Source: Chromera velia | Taxonomy: Eukaryota; Sar; Chromeraceae | Direction: 5' to 3' | Length of the DNA stretch: 64,000 nucleotides | Assembly: GCA_018398765.1 (NCBI GenBank) | Contig: JAHBMJ010005787.1 | Location: 1 to 64,000 of the forward strand | In this document: positions 25,301 through 38,091 of the stretch, piece after piece | Layout: every line of letters starts with the position of its first letter | Numbering within the stretch: position 1 is the stretch's first letter | Made by a program: the position numbers and the translations under genes | The notes under the pieces: generated by a model | Databases searched by the model: none | The model's input: only the letters and a program-made list of their open reading frames with translations | Told to the model about the DNA's origin: nothing

Positions 25301-27958
25301 AATGAATGAATGAATGAATGAAGGAAGGAATGAAGGAAGGAATGGAGGAAGGAAATCCTCGATGGACAGACAGGTGAACAGTGTTATGAATGAGTATTCT
25401 CACGAGATCTGAATTCAATCTTACCCCTCTGCACTCTTTCCTTTCCCTTTTACACGAACAGCCAACCAGCCAGTGCAAAGCAAAGGGGTGCATGGGGGGG
25501 CAGGCCGCTCTCTCTCAAACAAACCCGGAGGGCGAACAGAGAGCGGAAATCTCGGTGTGGAAGGGAAGGGAGCAGAGGGGAAACATGGGTGAAAAGAAAA
25601 GACCGCCTGTGATAACCAGACGGTGCCCCCCACTCAGGCACAAACACGCAGACACACGTCCACATCCAGCAAACCACAAAGCCAACGACTGACCGCAACG
25701 TCGTTGATGCCAGTCGGCAGGTTTCCAACAAAGCACCGCCGTTCTCTCTTGTCTGCCTCACCCGCACCCTCAGCCGGCCCGACGTTGCCCTTCATGCCGA
25801 GCTTCGCAAGGACAGCCGCAGCTGCCGCCATGGCAGCGTTACTCTGCAAGCACACGCAGAACATATATGCAAAATTGATGTGCAAAAACAACAAAGTGCC
25901 GAGAGGCGTCACTCGTGACTGTACGAAGACCAACATCGGGTCGGAGGCCTCCCGGAAGGAAACCCAAGGTAGATGATACAGCACGTGACGAGGAAAGAGG
26001 AAAAACAAAATCAAACCACGGGCCCTTTTATTCTTTCACGAAGAAATGGCGGAATTAAGGGCTTTGCCACCATAGCCAGCCAGCGCAAAGGAGAAAAAGG
26101 CCCGACTTCAGAGCGGAAAGAAAGTGGAAGAACAAGAATAAGAAAGAGAAAAGAAAAAAAACCAACTCACCGCAGCGCCTCCCTTTGGCACATCTGCACT
26201 TGCCCCTGCTGCAGCGTGTGCAGCCGCCACAGCTGCCCCCACTTCTGCTGATAGTTTCTTCTCCCCCCCCGTCGAGTCCGACTCGAGGGCCTTGAGTGCC
26301 GCGTCCACCTCATCAATCCCACCAGCAACAGCCCCCCCTCCCCCCCCCACGGAGAAGCCCTGAGCGGCTGCTGCTGCCGCGAGAGCAGCCGCCGCGATGT
26401 CCGGCTCTGCTCCGAAAGAAGAACCCGATCCAACCGCCGCTGCAGCAGGAACTGCAGCCACAGCAGCGGCAGTCGCAGAAGGCGCCGCCCCAAAGCCCCC
26501 ACTGAAACCGCCGGAGGAAAACCCACCAGAGGAAAACCCTGAAGCTGCACACATTGAGCACGCGCACGTGCACGAAGAAGCATCAACAAATGCAGATAAA
26601 CAGGGAAAGAAAGTGCTTTTCTGTTGTCAGCTTTTCTATCAATCGGCCGGAGCCATCCGACTTTTCCGTTTCTTCCCACACCAACAAAAGGGACAAGAGA
26701 GCCAAAAAGAATTGAGACGGCCACCGATTTCTCTCCACTACTCCCCTCCTGCCACGCTCTAATTGCTTCGAAGGCCACGCGCTTTTCTTCGGAATATGAA
26801 TGGTTGGAAGAAGGAAGCGACAATCAATCGAACAGAACGAATCGCGACAGACAAACCAGAAAATCAAAAGGAGAAAAGAAAAAAGGACCGACGTGCGCCT
26901 GGAGGAGGTGGAGGTGCTGCATGGAACCCTCCTCCCTTATACTTCTCCACCTTATACTTCTCGAACATCTCTTTTCGTCGTCTGCACACAAGCAAGGAAG
27001 AAACCATGGACGAAATACAGAAGGCAACATCAGGCGCACACTGAAGGAAAAACACACTCAGTCTCCATGGTAATAACGAGTCTGAAATGGAGCAGAGACG
27101 TACGTTTCAGGGCGCGAGCAGGACATGTACAGACACAAAGCCAGGGGTTGGAATGTGCAGCGGCATAGAAGGAGAAGGCGACAAAGGTAGAGAGATAGGC
27201 GAGTAACAGTCTGAAGGGTAGAAGTTAACGGAGAAGATAGAAGAAACTGATTTCACTGACGGGTCCTCTGGCGACGGATCCCTTCTCCGGCGCCCCCCTC
27301 TGTCATCTCTGTCCCTGCTTCCTCCCCTATCTCGGTCACGGTCTCGCCCCCCTCGTCTGTCGTCTCTACTGTCTCTGCGTCTGTCCCTATCATAGTCTCT
27401 GTCCCTGTCACGCTCTCTGGACCTCCGAATGTCTCTGTCGCGGTCCCTCTCTCTCTCCCTTGACCGACGATCGTCTCTATCTCTAGACCGTCGGTCATCT
27501 CTGTCTCTTGACCGTCTGTCATTTCTATCTCTGTCCCTACTCGCCCCTCGATCTCGATCCCGGTCTCTGTCCCTCTCCTTGCTCACACCCCTGTCCTTAT
27601 CCCTATCCGCACTGGCCTCTCTGTCTCTATCCCTCTCGCGCATTCGAGGAACAGACTGACGAGGCCCGTCTGTGTCCTCATCGGATTCGTCTGGCGGTGC
27701 AGGTGAAGGTTTGGACTTTTCTTTTTCTTTTCGTGGAGAGTCATCCTTGTCGTGCCTGTCCTTGTCCTTCTTTTTCTTCTTCTCTCTGTCTCTCTCTGAG
27801 CTCCTTCTGCCCCCATTTGCGTCCTCTTCAGGGGAATCCTCCCTGTCCCTCCTTCTCTCCTTCTTAGGGGGACGTTCCTCGTCCTCGTCTCTTTGGCGGC
27901 GTTTGCTTTTTGATCCCTCCCCGTCTCTTTCTCTCTCTCGACTCCTGCTGCGCCCCAT
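20724..27958 (-). CDS. U2AF2: Splicing factor U2AF large subunit (U2AF65-like)
   Basis: Fifteen exons from right to left: 27958-27261, 26981-26893, 26544-26171, 25843-25694, 25193-25136, 24855-24742, 24483-24369, 24085-23944, 23759-23693, 23270-23206, 22799-22719, 22446-22357, 21985-21908, 21585-21451, 21131-20724; 887 residues, all phases consistent. The protein binds the 3' splice-site pyrimidine tract in the nucleus. Exon 1 encodes an Arg/Asp/Ser/Glu-rich RS-like domain, exon 3 a Gly/Ser/Ala low-complexity block. RRM1 has RCFVGNLP and FCFVEF and ends in LRIKRPIEY. RRM2 has KIIVSNLPVEW and SRGYGFFEY and ends in VGDKKLSVRRTS. RRM3 is a U2AF-homology motif with SRVVQLLNTV, LSDDDYEDLLKDIRQE and NGRKF, the R-x-F signature. 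No Trp occurs before RRM1, so the U2AF35-binding ULM is not visible. The tail is Lys/Glu-rich then poly-Pro. Skipping a possible extra exon near 22,620 is a judgement. Confidence 0.92.
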
Positions 27959-28666
27959 CTTCTCTAATTCCGGCAGTCAGCAGCTGAACGTAGATAGCTG
28001 ACGTGGCACTCTCCGTACAGCGAACTGGCAATCGGTCAGCCCGTCGGGAAAATTTCAGCCCCACCTCGATTCAGTCCCCTCGATTTTTGTTGGACGGTGA
28101 AGTGCTCGCGTGCCCTCACTTGAAAGCTGGTTTATCAAGAACGATGAAGTCAATTGACAGAAAATCTCGAAGAGGAGACTCAACAAAAGCGGTGCGGTGA
28201 CGTGTGAGTATACATAGTGCGGGGCGTCGATCACACAGAAGACCTCTTGCACTTGCGGTCTCTTGGCGTTTCTCTTCATTTGTCATTCTCCGATTGTTCC
28301 GCGGCAATCCGCGGCATGCATGGTCCCGGCTGGCGCAATTTACAAATGACGCACGCCGTCTCGTTGGATCGCCGTCTCCTTATTGATTCTTCACGTACTC
28401 TTCCTTCAATGATGAGGATCTTTGATGAGGATCTCTGTGGTCCCATCGACAAGTTTTGCTCAAACGGATCAGATCAGATCTGCACCACGCAGTAGACGCC
28501 AGCCTGCCTTGATTGTTCGCTTTCTGACCTGCGCGTGAACTAGCTCTTTTATTGGAAAGGAGACGAAACTCACGGGTGTCGTTTTTTTTGTTTTGTTTTC
28601 TCTTTTCGGCCAGGGAGAACACTTGTCCATCTTTCATCTCCACCGAGAACGCTGGGCGACCCAAAC
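27959..28666. promoter_or_regulatory. Divergent promoter region between U2AF and HP1-like genes
   Basis: 708 bases separate two head-to-head start codons, so both promoters and 5' UTRs must lie here. GATCTGATCAGATC-like repeats occur around 28415-28485. No TATA box or known motif is convincing. Sharing of regulation is an inference from the arrangement. Confidence 0.45.
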
Positions 28667-29570
28667 ATGGGCAAGAAAAAGGTAGGTTCATCGGGCGGGG
28701 TCGACTCGGGCAAGCTCATTTTTCGAAAAGAGGCGATCGAGATTCAGATCTTCCTCGAATCAATGCCTTCCGCCCCTTCCTTTCTGTGTCTCCTATCTCC
28801 CAGTGCGAGAGGGAATCTGAAGCCCATGTCACAGAAGGAGCAAAAAGGCCTTGATTGCTTCCCGTGCATTGTGTGAGTGAGTGTATGCAGTCCGAGAGCC
28901 TACCTCAGCAGGAGGAGGAACTGTACAGGGTGGAGAAGCTTGTGGATGCCAGGAAGTGGGAAGGCAAGAACTACTACCTCGTCAAATGGTCAGTCAGGGA
29001 AGAGGGAAGAAGAGAGAACCAAACAACAAAGGAACTGCAATCAAAAGAGGCTCACTGGGATACAGTGGAGAAAAAAGGATAACAAAAGAAAAGACGTCCG
29101 AGAAGGAAGGAGCGGAAGCAAAGAATCCCGACATGTTTATTTCAAAAGATTGGTACAGATTTTCTTTGCTTCTTACAAAAAATACCTTCGAGGTTCATCC
29201 ATTTGTCCCTCTCTCTCTTTCTGCCCGTCAATTCACACGCGACGTTTGTTGTCTGCGTGGATGAACCTTCTGGCCAACTTGTACGTCGCTGTAGCTCCTT
29301 TGAGCATTCTTCTGAGTTGTTTTCTTGAGGCACGATAAACGAAGATAAACGAAAAAGAAGAGAAAAAATCATAGCCTGCACTCCCTCCCCTCCCCCCTCC
29401 TTACACGTGAGAGAGCAGGGACGGATATCCGAGTTCTGATAATACGTGGGAGCCTGAGGTGGGTGGGTGAGTGGGTGGGATTTTCTTTGGGTCATTTGGA
29501 GTTGTTTTCTTTCCTTGGTTCCTTCCTTCCTTCTTTCCTTCCTTCCTTCCTTTCCTTCCTTCCTTCCTTC

Positions 29571-29639
<69 letters not shown>

Positions 29640-32108
29640 TTCTTTCAACGTGGTCCTGATGATGAGTCCATCTTCCGCTTCATCAAATTGTCTTTCTCTC
29701 TCGTCTCTCTGTCTGACTGTCTTCCTCTCTATTTGTCCGTCTGTCTCTCTGGTGTCTCTCTCTGCCTCCTGCTCCCTCGTTCTCTGCTTCGCTCTCCGCT
29801 TTTCTCTGTCTTTTTCTGTCTCTCTGTCTTTCTCTGTCTCTTTCTGTCTTCCTCTGTCTCTCTGTGCCTTTCTCTGTCTTCCTCTGTCCTCTGTCTTTCT
29901 CTGCCCTTCTGCGTGTGTCCATTTCTTCCCTCTGCTTTTTCCACCTACAGAATTTGCTGTTTCATTTGGAAAGATGGGATGTTTTTCTTCCTTCCTGCCT
30001 TCCTTTCATTCATTCATTCATTCATTCATTCCTATTGACTGTCTGACAATGCAGGTGAATGTCTTAGTTGATGACGACAACAGCAACGCCGGACTGTGCG
30101 CGGACGCGATGAAGGCAAGCGTCCTGAGGGGAACCGCCGAGGTCGGTTGGGCTGTCTGTCGATCGGTTGATCTCTCTATGTACTCTTGCGTGTGGATGGC
30201 TCGACTTTGATTGGCTGGTCTGTCTGTTTTCTTTCTTCCTTTCTTTCTTTCTTTCTTTCTTTGTCTGTCTGTCTGTCTGTCTGTTTGCCTGTTTTCCGAT
30301 CTTCTTTCTCAATTTCGTGTTTAGCTTGAAAGACAAATGGACCAGCGAACGAGGCAGTGATAGGAAGACAGACGGAAGAAGTTCTTCCTGTTGGTGCGCT
30401 CGTCGTTGGTCAAGGCCCCCTTGTTGGTCCCCCAACCACTCCTCCCTTCTTTCTTCCCTCTTCTTCTCTTCCCTTCTCGGCAGGGGATGCTCTTAGAGCA
30501 GACATACAGTCGGATAGAGTGCACTTTCCCCGTCTCTTTCGTTTTCCTCCCATGAAAGAGAGAAAGACGAGCCAAAAAGACAACATCTCACGCACAGGGA
30601 AAAGCATAGACAAACACACAGTCGCGCACGCCTACGTTGGCATTCAAGGGCGTGTGCTGCCTGATGAGATGATGTCGTTGCAGCGGCCCCCTGGTCCTGG
30701 CTACCCTCCGATGGCGAAGAAATACGAGACCTGGCTGAAGAAGCAGCCGAAGGAGATCAAGGAAGAACTCCTCGCTCCCCCCTCTGCTCCTTCGAAGGGG
30801 AAGAAGAGGTCATCCTCCTCCGGAGAAAAAGAGAGCACATCTGCAGACCCCGAACCCCACACGAAGAACACCAAGCTCTCACTCCCCGAAGAAGAGGAGG
30901 AAGAAGAAGACCCCGACATGGACCAGATGGACGTCATCATCTCCCTCCAGCAGAATGGAATCAACCCGATGGACGTCGAGTCAGTCAGTGAGTGAGTGAG
31001 TCAGCCTGTTTGTCAGTGACATCAGGCAGTCAGTATGTCAGGCCGTCTGTCTGTCTGTCTGTCTGCCTGTCTGTCTGTCTGTCAGTTTGCCAGCCAGTTG
31101 GGTTCTGAAGACCATGAGGACAACGTCTTGTCGGGTTTGTACATTATGTCAGTACATGTCGTGTGTGTCTCTGTTGTCCTGTGTATGGGACTGTGCGTGC
31201 TACCCGATTGAACATTCGTCTCCTCTTCTTGATACACATCTGCCTACCAGACAGAAGGAATGAAGCAACGCACAATAAGTTTTGTCAGAATAGATCTAAA
31301 ATGCGTTCCTACGGTCAGAGAATCGTCATCACTTTTGCGCAATCGTCTTCTCTCTTCCTCTGTGTAGGGTTGCGGGGTGAAAGGGGCTCTTCAATGAGCT
31401 CATGCATGACCAAAATTCCGGTTGCCTGCAATGATAGTCATCCTGGTATGATTCTTTTGTTGTGACTGCATGCAGAAAGATCCTGAACTTTAAAACCAAA
31501 CCCAACCACTCGAAGGACACCACGTTCTGGAAATGGACCGTGCTCCTGTCAGTCAGTCAGTCAGTCAGTCAGGATGGCTGTGAGTCGTTCTCTCCCATTT
31601 CTCATATCACGTTTCTATTTGTCTCTCTCTTTTGCACGGAGGCATGGGCTTGTGTTTGCTGGTGGGGGCGGGGTGGTTGGTCGGCAAACGCTCCCTCGTG
31701 TGTGTTTCGTGTGAGCAAACAGGGACCAACTATTCTCAAGTGCTGCTCATGGTCCGGCCACCATTCGCTTGTCGTACAGCCGTTCCTTTCCTCTTTCCTC
31801 TTTGCGCTTCTACCATCCTCTGCACCTTCCCCCCCGGTGTGCATCCTCTTACTCGACTTGTTTTTCCTTCCCTTCTTAGTTCTCTCTCCGTCCCTACATG
31901 CAAACATGGCTGCTGCATCATTCAATGTGCTCGCTCGACTCGTTGTTGGTGCGTCCTCTGCCTCCTGTTCATGTCAGAGTGCACACAGGGTGATGGACTC
32001 GCGTGGCCGGCCGGCTGGGTGTGGTGTTTGATCCTCCATGCGCCTCTCTCCTATGGAGGAACCAGATGACATTCATTCATTCATCCATGCATTCATTCAT
32101 CCTTCGTT

Positions 32109-32151
<43 letters not shown>

Positions 32152-32935
32152 CGTATGTATGCGTGTGCACTTTCGTCTATCCATCCTCCCATGCATCCAT
32201 GGGCCCACGGATACGTCGTCATGCAGGAAGAACGGCACATTCGTGGATCTTCCCCACAAGTTCTGCCGACAGTACCTCCACAACGTTAGTCACTCTGTGT
32301 GTGAGAGAGAGTTTCCCAGTCAATTTCAGTTGGTCTGTCTGAAAGATCGATTGCTGGTTCGCTTTGACTCTTTCTCCATCTGTGTTTTTTACCGGGAGCA
32401 TCTCGAAGACGGAATTCACTGAGTTAGGCGACGATCGAGGAAGGGCATGCATGTGAAACGGGAGGGGAGGTGAAAGCATGAAAGAAAAACACGTGGACCT
32501 CTGGGGATCATCAAGCAAAGCGTGCAGTTTTGTGTCCGTGTGAAACCGCGTAGTGACACACAATAAAAAAGTTTTTTCTGTTTCACGTCCTGGCTATCTG
32601 TCCTCTCAGAATCATGGAAAGGAAAGAAAAAGAAAGGAAACCATGCGGCCTGTCCTGTTTGTCCGGCTGTCTGTGCAAAGAAGAGAGGAGAGGATAGGAA
32701 CGGAAAACCAACGTGTGAGTGTGTCTGTGTGGGAATGAGGCGCATCTTGGTGGTCGGAGTGTCTGCCTGCAGCTTCTTGTGTTATCCCCCTCGTGTCTGC
32801 TCGGCTTGTCTCACTTGAATGTCTACACGTCGCTCCTTTCTTCTCCGCTCTCTCTTTTTCACCCGGTTGTCGAAATTTCCGGTGTTCACGATTGAATGCC
32901 ATCTCTCTGTCTCTCTCTCTCTGTCTGTCTCTCAC

Positions 32936-33020
<85 letters not shown>

Positions 33021-33063
33021 GTCTCTCTCTGTGTGTGTGTCTAACTGTCTGTCCGTCTGTCTG

Positions 33064-33133
<70 letters not shown>

Positions 33134-33228
33134 TGTCTCTGTCTCTGTCTCTGTCTCTGTCTCTGCAGGAGCTCCTCGATTGGTTCGAGTCCCGCATCTC
33201 TTTCAAGGGACAGCAGAGAATGATTTGA
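28667..33228 (+). CDS. HP1-like chromodomain / chromoshadow-like protein
   Basis: Proposed exons 28667-28681, 28891-28988, 29419-29458, 29951-29980, 30055-30141, 30684-30979, 31476-31547, 32227-32284 and 33169-33228; 251 residues. Residues about 17-51 are a chromodomain with YRVEKLVDAR, YYLVKWDGYP and NTWEPE, keeping the three aromatic-cage positions that bind methylated lysine of histone H3. A Lys/Glu/Ser-rich hinge follows. The last roughly 65 residues (KILNFKT, FWKWTVL, LPHKFCRQYLHNELLDWFESRISF) look like a chromoshadow domain, the HP1 dimerisation module. The first exon is only 15 bases (MGKKK). The fourth exon (30 bases, NLLFHLERWD) has a poor donor, GTTTTT; direct joining of exon 3 to exon 5 also keeps frame. 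Introns contain large microsatellites. It is divergent with U2AF. Role inferred: heterochromatin reader. Confidence 0.82.
29517..29646. repeat. (CCTT)n/(CTTT)n microsatellite in HP1-like intron 3
   Basis: CCTT units grade into CTTT units over about 130 bases on the plus strand. Downstream (29690-29935) is further CT/TCTG-rich sequence. Confidence 0.95.
32884..33166. repeat. (CT)n/(CTGT)n/(GT)n microsatellite forming the 3' part of the last HP1-like intron
   Basis: About 280 bases of CTCT, CTGT and GTGT repeats run without a break into the acceptor CTCTGCAG at 33161-33168. The microsatellite therefore supplies the whole pyrimidine/UG tract of this 3' splice site. A separate (GT)n tract lies at about 32112-32148. 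Confidence 0.93.
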
Positions 33229-36200
33229 TTTAGAGTGGGTGGGTGGGTGCATGGGAAGGAAGAGGAGAGGGAGGGAAGAGGAAGGTCGATGTCTGTCTGG
33301 CTGCTGTTCTGCTCTGGGGCGGACAATGAATTAAGCAGGGCGAGCTTTTTTCTTTCTCTTCTGATTTGTGTTTGGAAGGGAGGGAAGGGGAAAGGAGCAG
33401 AAGAAAGCAAGCACCGACCTTCGAAGGACTCATGCAAGTACTCCCAGCAATCATATTTAATGCATCGGGCCGGAGTCGCAAGATGAGTAAACGCAAAGAC
33501 GGGGTAGAAGGGAGGAGAAGCGTCCCCCTGTCGTCCTTGGGGGCAAATGTCTGGGGAGAGAAGGAAGGAGGGAGGAGAAAGGAGTGCCTTCCTTTGTTTC
33601 CGCGTCACTTCACTTCACTTACTGGTAGCGATGCACTTTCAGATCTAGCTTCATTGAGGTGGCGTGAGGTGAGGTAGTCTTCTTTGTGCATCATGATGAT
33701 GTCGAATGAATGACTGGATGGCATGACCAAGTAGGGGGGTACAATGAGGAAAGAAGGAAGGGAACAAAAGAAAGAAAGACCAGCGTGGAGGGAGGGTCTT
33801 TCTTCCATCACATCAACCGCTTGTTGGGTTGCTCGCCTGCTTCCTTGATCCTGTAGCCGTCCGTGTATCAAGTGCACCGTTCGGTTTTTTCGTTTTTCCT
33901 CGGATGCTTTTTGAATGTGTGACCGACGTGAAGAGAACAAGAGAGAACCTAAGTTTCGTTCTTACCACCAACCCCTGCACTTCTACATGTGGCCAAGCCG
34001 CAAGGAGCTGCAGTCCGTCTGCAAGCACCCACCTGCGTGCCTCCTTTCTTCCTCTCCATCCTATCCCGATGATTCTTTCAATGTCTGCATCTCCTCCCTT
34101 CGAGATCTTTCGTTGAGTGTGGAGGATCGAAGGGAAGGGTGTTCTTCCGCACTGCACTTCTCCTTTCCATCGCATTCATGAAGGGAACAGATAGGTGCAC
34201 TTTGTCTTTTTCTGCTTCTCCCTTCAATGTAACAAATAAGTCAGCGACAGAGATCCACAAAAGGAAGGAGTGTCAACACAAAGATCGACGTGTGACATGT
34301 TGTGAATTAAGAAAAAAAGAGGAGAAACTGCACAACATACGATCTTAAGCGAGACAGAGAGTTTGTAAGAGTCGTGCATCTTACCTAGCATCTACCTTCC
34401 TGGTAGTAACGTTCTGCATGAAAGAGGGAAAGATGCAGACAATTCTAGAGACAGTGTCGTTGCAGTCGGTCTCGGGAGTCGGTGCAAACTCTGAATGATG
34501 CCAGTGCTGTGTGCATGCTATAGTGTGCATGCATGATGCCGGTATACGTACCACCGATTTAGTCATACATTTAAAAGCCTTTTTTTTTCGAAGTAGTTTT
34601 GGAAGTAAACTTTCAATCATGGATACACAAACTAGTAAAGTATTAGCTACATACACTGTCAGTCAAATTTAACTACTGACAGTTTTAAAACATTTCTTCT
34701 TTAATGATTTTACTTTCTGCAAGATTTTCTTTTTTAACATCTAATCAAAAAAATTTAATATAAAAAATTCTTAGTTTAATTCTAGTACAGAAATGTTCTT
34801 TGATGTTTTATTTTGCAGTCTGAGATGGATGATCATGGATCCTGGATCGCAATCAATTCAGACTATCATCAAGTCAAAAACAAACCTTTTTAATAATAAA
34901 ATTCGGTACTAGGGGAGCGGAATTGTGCCAGTTTGACCATCGGTACTGCTCTACACAACAAGGTAGACAGGAAGGGACAAGAGGACGAAATGACCCTTCT
35001 CTGTGTGTTGGTGTGCTTTTTGAGCATTCTGATCACAATTTCGGGATTTTAAGTATGACCCCGGAAAGTTTTGGCCCAAAGTCTTGCACCAACGCATTCA
35101 GCGGCCTCTGGGGACCAATTTGGTGCCTTTCTGGGCCCTACGCGCCGCCGGAATCGCGCGGACCGGCTTAACCGGCTCAAAAATTTCAGACCCTTCTAAT
35201 TGGTCCATGCATATCTGTATAACCACCTTCCGCGTTGCGTTAGTCAATCGTTTACGACGTTTAGTAATCGTTATAACAAACCAGTTGAATTATAAACAAA
35301 AAAATAATAATTTCTGGACTTAAATTTCATGCTTAAGTTAGTTATGCATGCTGCGTCCCCACATATGAGGGGTGGATCTAGCCTAGTTTGTCCAAAGGTT
35401 CCGCTTTTTCTTGTTAGTCGATTCTAGGAGCAAGCTTATTGCGCACCTAGGACTACCTAGGACAAGTGTTACACTAATTGTGGTGGCTCCGATGTATGTA
35501 TACATGCAAAAAAAAATTAAATGAATTTCCAAAAAAAAATGCATGTAAACAATTAACGTAAGTCAGTTCACGCGCCTTGCACGCGGAAGTTAGATGAGTG
35601 CCTCGACTAGCTGTGCAGATTCAAGGTCTTTTAGATTTCCCTTCAAGCGTTCCGGCACGATGCTTTGCGGGTGATTCTCAGGGCCTCTCACTGCATGAGT
35701 CTGAGCTATGCATGCATATTCTGATCTGCCCGTGCTGATCGAGGTGAAATATACAGTGATACATATACCAGATTCACCCATACTTTGCCCACTTTCACAC
35801 TGTCTTCCGGAGGCGCCCGTGCATGCATTTGTCTGCCGTCCTTTTTCTGGATGGAGAGATTGTGCAAAGTTGAGGTAGGGGCAGATCTTGGGGCAGAGCT
35901 CAAGTGACCAAATGGGGGTCTCCAAAGTTGCTGATTACATCTTTGAGGTCGGGGGGGTCCATAGAATAGCCTTTTCCATCATTTTTTTATTCAAGTGATA
36001 AGAACTGAAAGATTTGCCTATCCGTCTCCCTGCATGCCCCTCTATCTATGTGTGTCGCTTTCCTCTTTCTGCAGGGCACCCACCAGACTATCCACCCGGC
36101 AGGCTGGCGGCTCTTTTCTCTCTCTAAGTTAGATTGAGGAATCCTGAGCTGTGGTCGACTGAGGCAGTGCACGTTTCTCGTAGGCTATAATGCATGAGTG

Positions 36201-36809
36201 CCTATGAGTGCTGCTTCACTTTTGGGGAGGCTCTTTGCATAGATTTATCTAGAGTTTTTTCAAACTTTGTACGTTTAGGTAGAGGACCCAAAACCCCGTT
36301 AGGCAGAGTATGGTGAAATATACAGTATATAATACATACTCTTGATGCTCCTGGGGAGCATGCCGTGGCCCCAGTGAAAGGGGGATATCAAGGGTACCGG
36401 ATAATCCCGGATGAACAACTTATAACTAAAAATTAACTAAAATTAACTAGAAAACTACCTAGTTTAAAATAGTCACTCATAGTTATAGTGAATCGGTTAC
36501 CAAACTCTCTAGAGTGCATATCCTACATAGTGGCGTTAGCCGTAACTAATATAACTTTGTTATATATACATGGCCCAAAGGGCCATGTTACGTTTTATGT
36601 GCTGCGTAACATAAGCTGAAATGTATATGTTACGGTTAAGGACGTAAGTTATGCAAAGCTATTCTTAGGTAGGTAGGAAAGCACCTGAGAACACGAATTC
36701 GATGTAATAATCGTAGTTCGTATAATCTTTTAGTTTAACAGTGTCTAATAAATTGTCCTTATTGTAGTAATTGAGGGCTGATTCAATTCATTCGAAGCTT
36801 AGTCTGCTT
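33229..36809. other. Long intergenic region, no gene supported
   Basis: 33229-34400 is the 3' flank of the HP1-like gene, with normal composition. 34400-36809 is AT-richer, with short unrelated open frames. Notable small structures are a CTGTCAG/CTGACAG inverted pair near 34668-34682 and a perfect hairpin (ACATGGCCC-AAA-GGGCCATGT) near 36570-36590. The sequence looks like decayed repeat DNA, but I could not define other element ends. Confidence 0.5.
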
Positions 36810-37435
36810 CTAAGCGATGCACAGTGGTAAAAAAAAAAATAAAAATATGAAAACGTCTATTCTTTTTTTTTATTTATTTAAAATTTTATTGTATATGTAA
36901 AAAAAAATAAAGGTTAAATGACTAGCTTCAACTAGAGTTTGAATCATATCTAGGATACCAAGAGCACGAGTCAATACTGTGTGGGGATGATACTGAAGTG
37001 GCTGCAGAATTTATGAGAAAAAAAGGGCGGATGCAAGTCAATGTGAATGGAAAACAAGAAGACATGGTTACTTTTTTTAACAGACACAGCAAAAAGAAGA
37101 GAGAAAAGTCTGGTAATAGTGCAGTTGAATAAGGGAAAAAAGATTGGTTGGTCCGTATTCAACAAAGTCGATGATGGAATGGTGAAGACACTAGTAGAGA
37201 CACTAGTAGAGACAAACGTATAATAACAACTAGGACTAGAACTAGGGTTGAAACTAGGGTTGAAAGATGTTTAAAACTTTAAGTTAAGTAATAAGTTCGC
37301 GAGGAAGTTAGTTTAAAAGTACTTGTAAAAAGTGCTCCTCTAGGTGCTCTAGGATATCCTTCATAGAAAAAAAGAAAAAAAAAAAATCTGGAAAGGTCTA
37401 TTTTTTTTTTTTTTTTACCACTGTGCGTCGCCTAG
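36810..37435. mobile_element. 626-bp hAT-like MITE (family A, copy 2)
   Basis: The left end is CTAAGCGATGCACAGTGG plus an A tract. The right end, read on the minus strand, is CTAGGCGACGCACAGTGG plus an A tract. The flanks GTCTGCTT (36802-36809) and GTCTGCTT (37436-37443) are a perfect 8-bp target duplication. Both ends carry an inner motif resembling GTCTATT between A- and T-tracts, as in copy 1 at 7566-7814. Internal open frames are short, with no transposase signature. Copy 2 is longer than copy 1 by about 380 bases of AT-rich interior. Confidence 0.87.
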
Positions 37436-38091
37436 GTCTGCTTAGACATTTGCTGAAGTCGTGCTACCACCTGAGCAATGATAGCGGGCGTACGTTTTCA
37501 ATTTTTGTCGTCGGTCTAATTGGTAGATCTCCAAATTAAAGGCCCCCCCTGCTTCCTCCTCCCCCCCCTAAATTTGGCCAAATTGTGATTTATTATTGGT
37601 GCCTGCATGCAAACATTATAGGGCCTTTTTTATTATTGTGCATCAGTAGTATAGCAGCATAACTGTCATACATTTCATTTCTGACATTTCAATTAAATTG
37701 ATTTTAAAACTTCATACATTTTTATTCAATAATCTATTTAAAAATCAATATTTGAAAACCGTGACCATTATGGTGAATCTTTGACAAATCCATTCATGAT
37801 GCAGTCAGTACGATTCCCTGGTCCCATCCGCAGTAATGCAACTCTCCGGGCGAGTTGAAATTCTGTGTACGCCGGAATTAAACTTGACTCAGTCCCTAGC
37901 TCGGTCTTGTATTCCGAAGGTTTCTGTGTAGAGCCAGCAGTCTGAAAATGACCCGCACAAACTTTTCCACACTGTCCCACGCGATTGTGATTGATTTGGA
38001 GACAGGTCTAGTACAAAAACGTCAGAAAGGAGCTCCACGTCTGAGCATCCCACACCCCAGCTTTTCCTCAAGTGTTGTCCTCAATCTCTTC
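37436..38091. other. Intergenic region, no gene seen
   Basis: AT-rich to about 37760, including C-rich patches at 37540-37570, then 3' flanking sequence of the secreted-protein gene. Confidence 0.5.

Noticed and set aside
35590-35925. Minus-strand open frames near 35.6-35.9 kb
   Set aside because: No family resemblance, no plausible splice pairs, and they lie in repeat-like AT-rich sequence.
37441-37500. tRNA- or SINE-like segment (GTGCTACCACCTGAGCAATG)
   Set aside because: It cannot be folded into a cloverleaf with proper arms and lacks a convincing B-box and CCA-side stem.
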